From contig CACYZN010000005.1 in the NCBI GenBank assembly GCA_902778925.1, positions 1 through 49,124 on the forward strand: 49,124 bases of DNA. The letters are read 5' to 3'. Position numbers and translations under genes: made by a program. The stretch comes from an uncultured Bacteroidota bacterium. Its GTDB lineage: Bacteria > Bacteroidota > Bacteroidia > Bacteroidales > P3. The first letter of the stretch is position 1. Each line of letters opens with the position of its first letter. The notes under the pieces are model-generated. The model worked only from the letters and a program-made list of their open reading frames with translations. It ran no database searches and had not been told where the DNA came from. Positions 41,576 through 49,124 of this stretch are shown here, piece after piece.

Positions 41576-44500
41576 TTAGAGTTCTATCACTATCTCTTCG
41601 TCGTCGGGCTGGGTGGCCTTCTGCTCGGCCGCCACTATGGCGTCGTACTTGCTGCGTGCCACCGCTATCAGGTCCTCGCCGTCGTAGTTGTCGATGATGC
41701 TTTGCAGCGTCTGCTTGGCCTGTAGGTTGTTGCCTCTGGCGTAGTAGATGTCGGCCCAGAGGATGAACGAGTAGGCCAGCCAGTAGTCGCTTGAGGCGTC
41801 GGCCACGATGCTCTCTATCATCTTCTCGGCTTGTGCGTACTGCTGCTGCAGCATCAGTATCTCGGCTTGGCGGCAGCGGGCCTCGCCATTGTATTCGCCA
41901 TTGGCCGAGTGGGTCAGGTGGCCGTAGACGGTGTAGGCTGTGTCGTATTCTTTGGCGTCGAAGCTGCTGCGCCCCATGGCGAGGTAGGCTTCTTCCTTCA
42001 GCTCGGGCGAGGCCTTGGACTCGCCGAGTATCCTGTAGCCGGCCTCCATGATGCCGGTGTGGCGGCCCAGGGCTACAGCGCAGCGCAGGCTGCCGGTGAC
42101 GCCTTGCAGCAGGCTGGCATCGCTTTCGGCGTTTTCGGTGAGGCGTTGGTATAGGGTGGCGGCCTTGGTGTAGTCGCCCAGCGTGTAGGCTATGTTGGCG
42201 GCATTGGTCAGCGAGCGCTCGCTATACTGGTTGGTGCCGGCCGACGACACTGCTATGTAGTGCGGCAGAGCCTTCTCGTTCTGGCCTTGGCGGTAGTAGC
42301 AGTCGGCCAGCAGGTAGTGCGCCTTGACGGCGAAGAGGCCGTTGGGGAATTTGCCGAGGTAGCTCTCCAGGCCCGGGGCGGCATTGGCGTAGTCGCCCTC
42401 TTGGTAGCGGCCTTCGACGGCAAGGAAGGTGGTGGAGTCCTGCTCCACGGTCGAGATAGTCACCTTGGTGGTGCGCTTCACATAGGCGAAGTACTCGTCC
42501 ACGCGGTTCTGGGCGATGTATATGTTCTTCACGGTGCTCAGGGCGTCGCGTGCTTCGTCGGTGCCAGGGTACTCGGTCAGCAGTCGGTCGAAGGTGGCCA
42601 GGGCTTCGGCATCGCGGTCGGTGTTATAGTATATCAGACCTTGGTTGAGCAGGGCGGTCTTCACGTAGACGCTCTGCGGATACTGCTTGATGAAGTTGTT
42701 GTAGTAGGTCATAGCCATCTCGGCATTGTCGCACATCATGTAGGTGTTGGCTATCTCGAGCATGGCCTTCGACTTGAGGGGCGAGTTGGCAAAGCGTTCG
42801 AAGATGTAGTTGAGGTAAGTGAGTTTCTCGCTGTTCTTGCCCTGGGCGCCATAGGCGAGGGCTTTCTGGTAGGTGGCATAGTCGGCGTCGCGTGCGTTGC
42901 CCTCGATGGCTTTGGTGTATTGCACGATCGACTCCTCGAACTTGCTCTGCACGTACAGGCAGTCGCCCAGGCGGTTGCGTGTGTCGGCCAGCATGGCCTT
43001 CTCCTTCTTGGTGGAGGCGCCTTTCAGCCGGTTGACCAGGTCGGCAAACACCTCTTGTGCCTCGCTGTAGCGCTTCTTGCGCATGAGCAGGTAGCCGTAG
43101 GTGTAGCGTGCGTCGGCGGCATAGTGCGAGGTGTTGGCGTAGGACGAGAGCAGGAACTTGTTGAGGCTCCGTTCGGCTGCGGCGTCCTGCTTGGCCAGGT
43201 ATTGGCTTTCGCCGAGCAGGAAGTTGGCGTCGGCGGTGATGCGTGGCACGGCGTTCAGCTTCACCGCCTTGGCATACATCTCGACTCCTTCCTTGCGGTT
43301 GCCGCTGTTGCAGAGCTCTATGCCGCGGTTGAGCACGGCGCGCTGGTAGGCCTGTTCGAGGCGCGCGTTGCGCTGCGGCACCTTCTCGAGCAGGCGGATG
43401 GCCTCCTTGTAGTTGTTGGTCGAGCAGTAGAGCTCGGTCAGTATCTCTTCAGCCTCGGTCTTGTGGCTGCTTTTGGGGTATTTCTTCAGGTAGCTTTCGA
43501 ACGACTTGATGCTCTCGCCCATGGCGTTGAGGTTGAGCTCGCAGCTGAGTTTGGCGTAGTTGAACAGGGCGTCCTCTTTCACCTTGGCGTTGAAGTCCAT
43601 GGTCGAGGCTTGTAGGAACATGCTGCGGGCGTCCATCTTGCGGCCGAGTCGCACGTAGCAGTCGCCGAGCACGTAGAGGGCGTTCTGCGCCACGCTGTCG
43701 TTGCACTGTGTCTTGTTGGCGAGGAAGGTGGCTGCCGAGTCGTAGCTGCCGAGCATGTAGTAGCTGTAGCCAATCTGGTAGTCGTTGTCCTGCGGGGTGC
43801 AGTTGCCGCCCTGTTCGCGGCGGGCTTCGGCGCTCTGTGCACGGTACTGCTCCAGCGCGCGGCCGTATTCGCCGCGGTTGAAGTACACCTCGCCCACCAT
43901 CTGGTGTATCTCGCTGCGTTTGAAGGCGTCGTTGTCCTTGAGCAGGGTCGGCGCCAGCTCGAGCAGTTCGTCGTCTTTGCCCAGGTAGTAGTATATGCGT
44001 GCTATGTAGCTGGGGGCTATCTTGGCGAACTTGCGGTCTTTCTGCAGTTCGCGGAAGTTGCGCAGTGCCAGGTCGTACTGTCCGTTGAGGTACTGTATGT
44101 GGGCGTAGTAGTAGAGGCTCGAGGCGGCGTATTTCGACTGGCCTCCGATCTGCTGCGAGAAGAGGTCGGCCGCCCTGCGGGTGTCGCCTTTCTGGAAGAA
44201 GCAGTAGCCTTTCTTGAAGTTGTACTCGCTGCGGTGGTTGAACTCCACCTCCTTGGCGTCGACGCTCTTGTAGTACTCCAGGGCGCGCTCGTAGTCGCCG
44301 CGGGTGTAGTGGAAGTTGCCCAGGTAGAAGCGTGCCATGTTGCACCGCGAGCTCTGGGGGTAGAGGCGCAGGAATTCTTCCAGGCGGTAGCTGGCGTCGT
44401 TGTTGTCCAGCTTCTCCGAGCACACGGCGGCGTAGTAGCAGGCGTCGGCGGTGGTGAGGTCGGCGCGGCCTTCGGTGGCTGCGGCAATCTGGTCGTATAT

Positions 44501-44656
44501 CTGCTGTGCGGCGGCGTACTTCTGCTTCTGGTACAGGTCGGTGGCCTGGCGGTAGAGGGTGCGCTGGCGCTGTTCCGGGGTCTGGCTTTGGGCATAGACG
44601 GTGGTGGCCGACAGGGCCAGGGCCATCAGTGCCAGGATGATAAGGGGCTTTCTCAT
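41576..44656 (-). CDS. Large tetratricopeptide-repeat (TPR) exported protein
   Basis: The 1026-residue protein has a signal peptide (MRKPLIILALMALALSATT, cleaved near VYAQ) and TPR-like helical pairs across its length (LYRQATDLYQKQKYAAAQQIYDQIA; MARFYLGNFHYTRGDYERALEYYKSV; ADCYYRQGQNEKALPHY; LTNAANIAYTLGDYTKAATLYQRL). TPR arrays are protein-binding scaffolds. Export implies a periplasmic or outer-membrane-associated position, and the adjacent barrel gene suggests the two proteins work together. It lies 6 bp downstream of the thioredoxin-fold gene. A short acidic C-terminus (PDDEEIVIEL) ends the protein. Pairs of this kind occur in other Bacteroidetes without known function. Confidence 0.85.
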   Translation of the reverse strand: MRKPLIILALMALALSATTVYAQSQTPEQRQRTLYRQATDLYQKQKYAAAQQIYDQIAAATEGRADLTTADACYYAAVCSEKLDNNDASYRLEEFLRLYPQSSRCNMARFYLGNFHYTRGDYERALEYYKSVDAKEVEFNHRSEYNFKKGYCFFQKGDTRRAADLFSQQIGGQSKYAASSLYYYAHIQYLNGQYDLALRNFRELQKDRKFAKIAPSYIARIYYYLGKDDELLELAPTLLKDNDAFKRSEIHQMVGEVYFNRGEYGRALEQYRAQSAEARREQGGNCTPQDNDYQIGYSYYMLGSYDSAATFLANKTQCNDSVAQNALYVLGDCYVRLGRKMDARSMFLQASTMDFNAKVKEDALFNYAKLSCELNLNAMGESIKSFESYLKKYPKSSHKTEAEEILTELYCSTNNYKEAIRLLEKVPQRNARLEQAYQRAVLNRGIELCNSGNRKEGVEMYAKAVKLNAVPRITADANFLLGESQYLAKQDAAAERSLNKFLLSSYANTSHYAADARYTYGYLLMRKKRYSEAQEVFADLVNRLKGASTKKEKAMLADTRNRLGDCLYVQSKFEESIVQYTKAIEGNARDADYATYQKALAYGAQGKNSEKLTYLNYIFERFANSPLKSKAMLEIANTYMMCDNAEMAMTYYNNFIKQYPQSVYVKTALLNQGLIYYNTDRDAEALATFDRLLTEYPGTDEARDALSTVKNIYIAQNRVDEYFAYVKRTTKVTISTVEQDSTTFLAVEGRYQEGDYANAAPGLESYLGKFPNGLFAVKAHYLLADCYYRQGQNEKALPHYIAVSSAGTNQYSERSLTNAANIAYTLGDYTKAATLYQRLTENAESDASLLQGVTGSLRCAVALGRHTGIMEAGYRILGESKASPELKEEAYLAMGRSSFDAKEYDTAYTVYGHLTHSANGEYNGEARCRQAEILMLQQQYAQAEKMIESIVADASSDYWLAYSFILWADIYYARGNNLQAKQTLQSIIDNYDGEDLIAVARSKYDAIVAAEQKATQPDDEEIVIEL

Positions 44657-44662
44657 GAGGCT

Positions 44663-46111
44663 TTATCTGTTGAAAAAGTTGAGGTCGTTGTCCATTTGCG
44701 GTGAGTCGTTCTTCTCCCAGGGGGCGTGCAGCAGGAATCCGCTGGCCGGGGTGGGGGTGGCGTCGTAGACTTTCTCGCCCTGCGGGTTGATGAGCACGAA
44801 GGTGGGGTAGCTCACCACGCCGTACTGCTCGAGCAGCCGGTAGTCGCCGTCGAAGTGCAGCCATGTCCAGTTGTAGTGGGGCCCGCGGCGGCTGTTGCGC
44901 AGCAGGTGGTACATCTTCTGGAACTCGCGGTCGCAGCTGATGCTTACAAACTCGACGTCGGGGTGGTGGGCGTATATGCTGTCGCGGAAGAAGGCCATGG
45001 TCTCGAGCTCGGCGATCGAGTTGGGGTCGTTCACCCGCACAAAGCTCAGGTATATCCACTTGCCGCGCAGCGAGTCGAGGTCGACCAACTGGCGGTCGAC
45101 GTCGGGCAGCACGGTCGAGGGCAGTGCGCCGCCCTCTTCGTGGCGGGCGAACGAGGCCACGAGGCTCTCGGCCAGACGCCGGTGGTCGTCGAAGCGGGTG
45201 GTGCGGCCCAGCTGCTCGACCATGTGGCGCACGTGGGTGCGGTCGTAGGCGGCGTCGTAGTAGCTCTCGCGCAGTGCCTCGAGCACAGCCAGTTCGCGCA
45301 CCTGCTCGTTGCGCAGCAGGGGGTCGAGGCCTATGCTGTCGATGTAGCGCTCCAGGTTTTCGTGCTCCACCCAGTCGACCAGCCGCCACAGCGGTATGCG
45401 GCTGGTGCCCATCGAGATGCTCTCGCGGTAGAGGGCCAGGAAGAGGCGCATGTACTGTTCGTCGTAGTAGCGTATCGGCTGGTCGGCGATATACTTTGTG
45501 ATGAGGCGCTTGCGCGAAGCGAAGCGCATGTCGAGCTGCATCTCGGCCAGCGTGTATTCGGCATAGCGGCCCACGAAGTCGTCGCCGGCGTAGCCGCCCA
45601 CGGCCATCAGCAGGGTGTCGAAGTATCGGCGGCTGGGGTGGAACTTGGGGTCGAAGTGCACGCGGTTGGCCACCACAAAGCTGTCCACCGTGTGGTCGAA
45701 GGCCGACAGGCGCAGGTTCAGCTCGTCGTCGGGCAGGTCGAGGAATTCGACCGGCAGCGGCTCGGGGTCGAGGAATATGTTGCGCTGCTCGTCGAGCGCC
45801 CAGTCGAACTCGGGTATGTATACCACATAGCGCCGGCCAGGCTCTATGTAGAACGACTGGCTGTAGTTCTCCACCTGCAGGAACACCAGCCGGGGGTAGT
45901 TCACATAGCAGGCCAGCTCGAAGGCGCCGGTGCTGTCTATTTCGGTGGCGTCCTCGATGTGCTCGGTCATCGTCAGCATATCGGTGTAGCTGTATAGGCC
46001 TATATCCTTGCCGGCGCCGTTGGCGGCGGTGCCCACAATGTGCACATTCACCTGTGCCGCCAGGCCCGACCACAGCGCCACAAGCAGTGTCAGTATCAGC
46101 AGTTTCTTCAC
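44663..46111 (-). CDS. Exported thioredoxin-fold protein lacking the CxxC motif
   Basis: The 482-residue protein starts with a GTG codon at 46111 and a signal peptide (KKLLILTLLVALWSGLAAQ). Residues 20-120 resemble the DUF4369-like beta domain that often precedes TlpA domains. The C-terminal 150 residues follow the TlpA/thioredoxin pattern (LRGKWIYLSFVRVNDPNSIAELETMAFF, VEFVSISCDREFQKMYHLL, YGVVSYPTFVLINPQGEKV). Where the redox CxxC should be, the sequence reads VRVNDPNS, so it cannot do thiol exchange at that site; the cis-proline (VSYPTF) remains. It leads the operon with the TPR, barrel and folC genes. A binding or scaffold role is more likely than catalysis. Confidence 0.8.
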   Translation of the reverse strand: MKKLLILTLLVALWSGLAAQVNVHIVGTAANGAGKDIGLYSYTDMLTMTEHIEDATEIDSTGAFELACYVNYPRLVFLQVENYSQSFYIEPGRRYVVYIPEFDWALDEQRNIFLDPEPLPVEFLDLPDDELNLRLSAFDHTVDSFVVANRVHFDPKFHPSRRYFDTLLMAVGGYAGDDFVGRYAEYTLAEMQLDMRFASRKRLITKYIADQPIRYYDEQYMRLFLALYRESISMGTSRIPLWRLVDWVEHENLERYIDSIGLDPLLRNEQVRELAVLEALRESYYDAAYDRTHVRHMVEQLGRTTRFDDHRRLAESLVASFARHEEGGALPSTVLPDVDRQLVDLDSLRGKWIYLSFVRVNDPNSIAELETMAFFRDSIYAHHPDVEFVSISCDREFQKMYHLLRNSRRGPHYNWTWLHFDGDYRLLEQYGVVSYPTFVLINPQGEKVYDATPTPASGFLLHAPWEKNDSPQMDNDLNFFNR

Positions 46112-46189
46112 GTGTCGATAGCGTCTTCTGTTCCACCCTTAAACGGTCTTCCCTATTATTTATTGTATCCTGCCTGCAAAAAATACGTT

Positions 46190-46415
46190 CCTGCACCCCC
46201 TCTGCACCGCTTCCCCTCCGGTTCCGGTGGCCTCGTTGTACTATCGTTGTACTATTGTTGTACTATCGTTGTACTATCGTTCTTATGTTTTCAATAGTAC
46301 AACGATCTTATGTTTTCAATAGTACAACGATAGTACAACAATAGTACAACGATAGTACAACGGCCGGAGGGGAACACTGGCGGAACCCTGCCGGAAGGGG
46401 TGTCCGAGGGTGGTT
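46190..46415. repeat. Family A palindromic array of 11-bp units, copy 2
   Basis: Four units GTTGTACTATC/T (46235-46278) are followed by the core GTTCTTATGTTTTC (46279-46292), one opposite unit (AATAGTACAAC), a second core TTATGTTTTC (to 46317) and four more opposite units to 46361. The left flank CTTCCCCTCCGGTTCCGG matches copy 1 at 2590-2608, and the right flank CCGGAGGGGAA mirrors it. Compared with copy 1 the cores are inverted although the flanks are not. It lies between divergent genes (46111 minus, 46528 plus). Confidence 0.9.
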
Positions 46416-46427
46416 GTTTTTATTTTG

Positions 46428-46456
46428 TTGCAAATGGTTTTTATTTTGTATATTTG
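46428..46456 (+). promoter_or_regulatory. Putative promoter of aspA-nqrA
   Basis: TTG at 46428-46430 and TATATTTG at 46449-46456, separated by 18 bp, match the Bacteroidetes consensus. The aspA start is 72 bp downstream. The promoter begins just after the family A array. Confidence 0.65.
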
Positions 46457-46527
46457 CCGGGTCTAAAAAAGGGTAGGTAATGCCCAAAAGATTGAGTAAC
46501 AAATAAAAACAACAAACTGAAATAACA

Positions 46528-47949
46528 ATGAAAGATACTAAGAAACGTACCGAAAGCGACCTCCTGGGCTCGCGCGAGGTGCCCGCCGAGGCTCTCTATG
46601 GTGTTCAAACTTCACGTGCAATCGAGAACTTCCACATCAGCGGTCAGCTGCTGAGCAGCTACCCCAACTTCATACGTGGCATGGCCATCACCAAGAAGGC
46701 CGCCGCCATGGCCAACGTAGAGGTGGGCATGATTACCCCCGAGCAGGGCGAGGCCATCATCTGGGCCTGCGACCAGCTGATCGAGGGCAAGCACCACGAC
46801 CAGTTCCCCATCGACATGATACAGGGCGGTGCCGGCACCAGCACCAACATGGCCGCCAACGAGGTGATTGCCAACATGGCCCTCGAGCGCATGGGCCACC
46901 AGCGCGGCGAGTACCAGTACTGCTCGCCCAACGACGTGGTCAACGCCAGCCAGAGCACCAACGACGCCTACCCCTGCGCCATCCACATGGCCCTGGCCCT
47001 CGAGCACCTGGCCTTCATGCCTCACCTCGAGCAGATTATCGCCGCCCTCGACTACAAGAGCAAAGAGTTCGCCCACGTCATCAAGATGGGCCGCACCCAG
47101 CTGCAGGACGCCGTGCCCATGACCCTGGGCCAGACCTTCGGCGCCTTTGCCGACTCGCTGCGCGGCGAGTACAAGAACCTGCGCGCCACCGCCGACGAGT
47201 TCCTCGTGGTCAACATGGGCGCCACCGCCATCGGCACCGGCATCTGCTCCAAGCCCGGCTACAGCGAGGCCTGCATCAAGGCACTGCGCAAAATCACCGG
47301 CTGGAACATCTCGCTGGCCGACAACCTGATCGAGGCCACCAGCGCCACCACCTGCATGATTGCCTACAGCGCCGCCATGAAGCGCTTGGCCATCAAGACC
47401 AACAAGATCTGCAACGACCTGCGCCTCCTCTCCAGCGGCCCCCGCTGCGGCCTCAACGAGATACACCTGCCCGAGCGTCAGCCCGGCAGCAGCATCATGC
47501 CCGGCAAGGTGAACCCCGTCATTCCCGAGGTCATGAACCAGGTGTGCTACCGCGTCATAGGCAACGACATGACCATCAGCCTGGCCAGCGACAACGGCCA
47601 GCTCGAGCTCAACGTGATGGAACCCGTCATCGCCTACACCCTCTTCGAGAGCATACACCTGCTCGAGAACGGCTACGACACACTCCGCACGCTCTGCATC
47701 GACGGCATCGTGGCCAACGAGGAGCGCTGCCGCCAGCTGGTGGAACACTCCATCGGCATCGTCACCATGCTCAACCCCATCATCGGCTACAAGCAGAGCA
47801 CCAAGATCGCCAAGGAGGCCTCGGAGACCGGCCGCGGCGTATACGAACTGGTGCTCGAGCACGGCCTGCTCACCAAAGAGCAGCTCGACGAGATTCTGAA
47901 GCCCGAGAATATGTTGCAGCCTGTTGATTTGACCGCCAATAAAAAGTAA
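46528..47949 (+). CDS. aspA: Aspartate ammonia-lyase
   Basis: This enzyme converts L-aspartate to fumarate and ammonia. The 473-residue sequence shows the aspartase/fumarase superfamily signature GSSIMPGKVNP (about 320-330, catalytic serine loop), GGAGTSTNMAANEV, NASQSTNDAYPCAIH and MGRTQLQDAVPMTLGQ. The start TESDLLGSREVPAEALYGVQTSRAIENF is typical of AspA rather than fumarase FumC or argininosuccinate lyase. Fumarate formed here can serve as electron acceptor in anaerobic respiration. Its TAA stop overlaps the nqrA start (TAATG), coupling it to the Na+-NQR genes. Confidence 0.93.
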   Translation: MKDTKKRTESDLLGSREVPAEALYGVQTSRAIENFHISGQLLSSYPNFIRGMAITKKAAAMANVEVGMITPEQGEAIIWACDQLIEGKHHDQFPIDMIQGGAGTSTNMAANEVIANMALERMGHQRGEYQYCSPNDVVNASQSTNDAYPCAIHMALALEHLAFMPHLEQIIAALDYKSKEFAHVIKMGRTQLQDAVPMTLGQTFGAFADSLRGEYKNLRATADEFLVVNMGATAIGTGICSKPGYSEACIKALRKITGWNISLADNLIEATSATTCMIAYSAAMKRLAIKTNKICNDLRLLSSGPRCGLNEIHLPERQPGSSIMPGKVNPVIPEVMNQVCYRVIGNDMTISLASDNGQLELNVMEPVIAYTLFESIHLLENGYDTLRTLCIDGIVANEERCRQLVEHSIGIVTMLNPIIGYKQSTKIAKEASETGRGVYELVLEHGLLTKEQLDEILKPENMLQPVDLTANKK

Positions 47950-49124
47950 TGTTCGAAACAATAAAGATTAGGAAAGGCCTCGATGTGCCCGTCGGCGGCG
48001 AACCCTCGCGCGAGGTGGTCGACGCCCGCGGCATAGGCCTCTACGCCGTGAAGCCCACAGATTTTGTGGGCTTCACTCCGCGTTTGCTGGTGGCCGAAGG
48101 CGACACTGTGGTCGCCGGTCAGCCCCTGCTCGAGGACAAGAACGACACCCGCCTGCGCCTGCCGTCACCGGTGGCCGGCGTGGTGCGCGCCATAGTGCGT
48201 GGCGAGAAGCGCCGCCTGGAAGCCGTCGTGGTGGAACGGGTGGCGCAGAAAGAGGACGGCGCGGCCGCCCAGCCGGCCCCTGCCTCCCTCGCGGTCGACA
48301 GCCCCTGCTGGTGGATGCTGCGCGAGCGCCCCTTCGGCACCATCGCCAACCCCAACCACAAGCCCAAGGGCATATACGTCAGCATGCGCGACACCAACCC
48401 CCTGGCGCCCGACATAGACTTCGCGTTGCAAGGCCGTGCCCACGAGTTCGAGGCCGGCGTGAAAGCGCTCGAGGCCTTCGCCGAAGTGCACTGCGTCAAG
48501 GCCGAAGGTCCGCACCCCGCAGGCAACATCGGCACCATCGTCGCCGCCCTCGACCCCATCAACAAGGGCGAGTGCGTGTGGACGGTGCTGGCGCAGGACG
48601 TGGCCAACATAGGCCGCTGGATGCTCACCGGCTGCTACCGCCCCGAACGCATGGTGGCTGTGGGCGGCCCGGCGGCAAAAGCCCCGCACTACTACCGCAC
48701 CCTCTGCGGTGTATGTCTGCAGACCATCGCCGACGCCCAGTCGTTGAACCCCGACTATCCCAGCCTGGCCGACAGCCGACAGGGTGCCCGCATCATCAGC
48801 GGCAGCCCGCTGAGCGGCACGCAGGTCGACGCCGGCGGCTTCCTGGGCGCCTACGACCAGCAGGTGTGCTTCATCGAGGAGGGCGACCGCTACGACTTCA
48901 TGGGCTGGCTCATGCCCGGCCTGAAGAAGTACAGCTTCAGCCGCACTTTCCTCAGCGGACTCTTGAGGCCCTTCAAGGCTCTCGAGCCGATGCTGCCCGT
49001 GAAGCCTTCCTATTCCTTCAATACTAACATGCACGGCTCGGTGCGTCCGTTCCTCTTCACCGGACAGTTCGAGCGGGTGTTCCCGTTCGACATCTATCCC
49101 ATGCAGCTCATCAAGGCCTGCATC
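47949..49124 (+). CDS. nqrA: Na+-translocating NADH:quinone reductase subunit A (3' end cut off)
   Basis: NqrA is the cytoplasmic-side subunit of the sodium-pumping NADH:quinone oxidoreductase, part of the Na+-NQR respiratory complex. The visible 392 of about 450 residues start MFETIKIRKGLDVPVGGEPS. They contain the biotinyl-lipoyl-like hybrid motif LRLPSPVAGVVRAIVRGEKRRL, GTIANPNHKPKGIYVSMRDTNPLAPDIDF, HPAGNIGTIVAALDPINKGE and SGSPLSGTQVDAGGFLGAY, all typical. The start ATG overlaps the aspA stop. The remaining nqr subunits should follow past base 49124. Confidence 0.95.
   Translation, partial: MFETIKIRKGLDVPVGGEPSREVVDARGIGLYAVKPTDFVGFTPRLLVAEGDTVVAGQPLLEDKNDTRLRLPSPVAGVVRAIVRGEKRRLEAVVVERVAQKEDGAAAQPAPASLAVDSPCWWMLRERPFGTIANPNHKPKGIYVSMRDTNPLAPDIDFALQGRAHEFEAGVKALEAFAEVHCVKAEGPHPAGNIGTIVAALDPINKGECVWTVLAQDVANIGRWMLTGCYRPERMVAVGGPAAKAPHYYRTLCGVCLQTIADAQSLNPDYPSLADSRQGARIISGSPLSGTQVDAGGFLGAYDQQVCFIEEGDRYDFMGWLMPGLKKYSFSRTFLSGLLRPFKALEPMLPVKPSYSFNTNMHGSVRPFLFTGQFERVFPFDIYPMQLIKACI

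Noticed and set aside
43449-46196. Long minus-strand open frame of 915 residues
   Set aside because: It is a shifted-frame shadow of the thioredoxin-fold and TPR genes, with GC-rich low-complexity composition and no domain.
46612-47961. Antisense 449-residue frame opposite aspA
   Set aside because: A product of GC-rich codon use in aspA; composition is Gly/Ala/Val-rich with no recognisable family.

Overview
The window reads as chromosome of a fairly GC-rich member of the Bacteroidota, most likely Bacteroidales. Evidence: at least five secreted proteins end in a type IX secretion (T9SS) type A sorting domain (a Y/SPNPA start and a GxYxxxV/L finish); a PorT-like T9SS barrel is present; promoters match the Bacteroidetes pattern TTG - about 19 bp - TAnnTTTG; and the genes include DUF4294, Na+-NQR, aspartate ammonia-lyase next to nqrA, and a cobalamin riboswitch in front of surface proteins. 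I see no rRNA, tRNA, CRISPR, transposase, integrase or phage gene.

Layout. 1-627: 5' part of lysS (minus strand). 715-2377: a T9SS surface protein with a base-composition break, and a small orphan ORF. 2580-2810: a palindromic array of 11-bp units (family A). 3078-3812: a truncated acyl-CoA-synthetase-like gene. 3809-5089: an NlpC/P60 peptidase and a DUF4294 protein. 5175-9695: a plus-strand operon of SPFH protein, ABC-2 exporter (ATPase and permease), ribbon-helix-helix protein and alpha/beta hydrolase, mostly joined by ATGA overlaps. 9679-11502: porT-like and asparaginase I. 11826-16664: OmpA-family protein and a large T9SS protein. 17043-22087: miaB, PASTA protein, T9SS protein and rluD in one operon. 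22465-23337: coiled-coil lipoprotein. 23566-27890: dcp-type peptidase and RNase R.

28123-33739 is the most unusual part: a promoter and cobalamin riboswitch followed by two T9SS-exported proteins (712 and 1026 aa). They are built from repeated modules that resemble transcobalamin-type (DUF4430-like) corrinoid-binding domains. This looks like a B12-repressed cell-surface corrinoid capture system with no TonB receptor beside it. 33766-37193 is a fatty-acid synthesis cluster (fabH, fabF, fabZ, fabG). 37372-38259 is a membrane-bound LytTR regulator. 38564-46111 is an operon of a cysteine-less thioredoxin-fold protein, a large TPR protein, a beta-barrel protein and folC. 46190-46415 is a second family A array. 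46528-49124 holds aspA overlapping nqrA (cut by the window edge), linking fumarate production to the sodium-pumping NADH dehydrogenase.

Two families of dispersed non-coding elements recur between genes. Family A (two copies, both between divergent genes) consists of GTTGTACTATC-type units in a large inverted repeat. Family B (five copies) has a conserved left anchor (TGCCTGGCTCTCAG) followed by a run of degenerate 11-bp units (TCCGTATCAAG / TCCGAACCAAC) and a fixed end unit. Both keep an 11-bp register. I know of no named element matching them, and they deserve a genome-wide survey.
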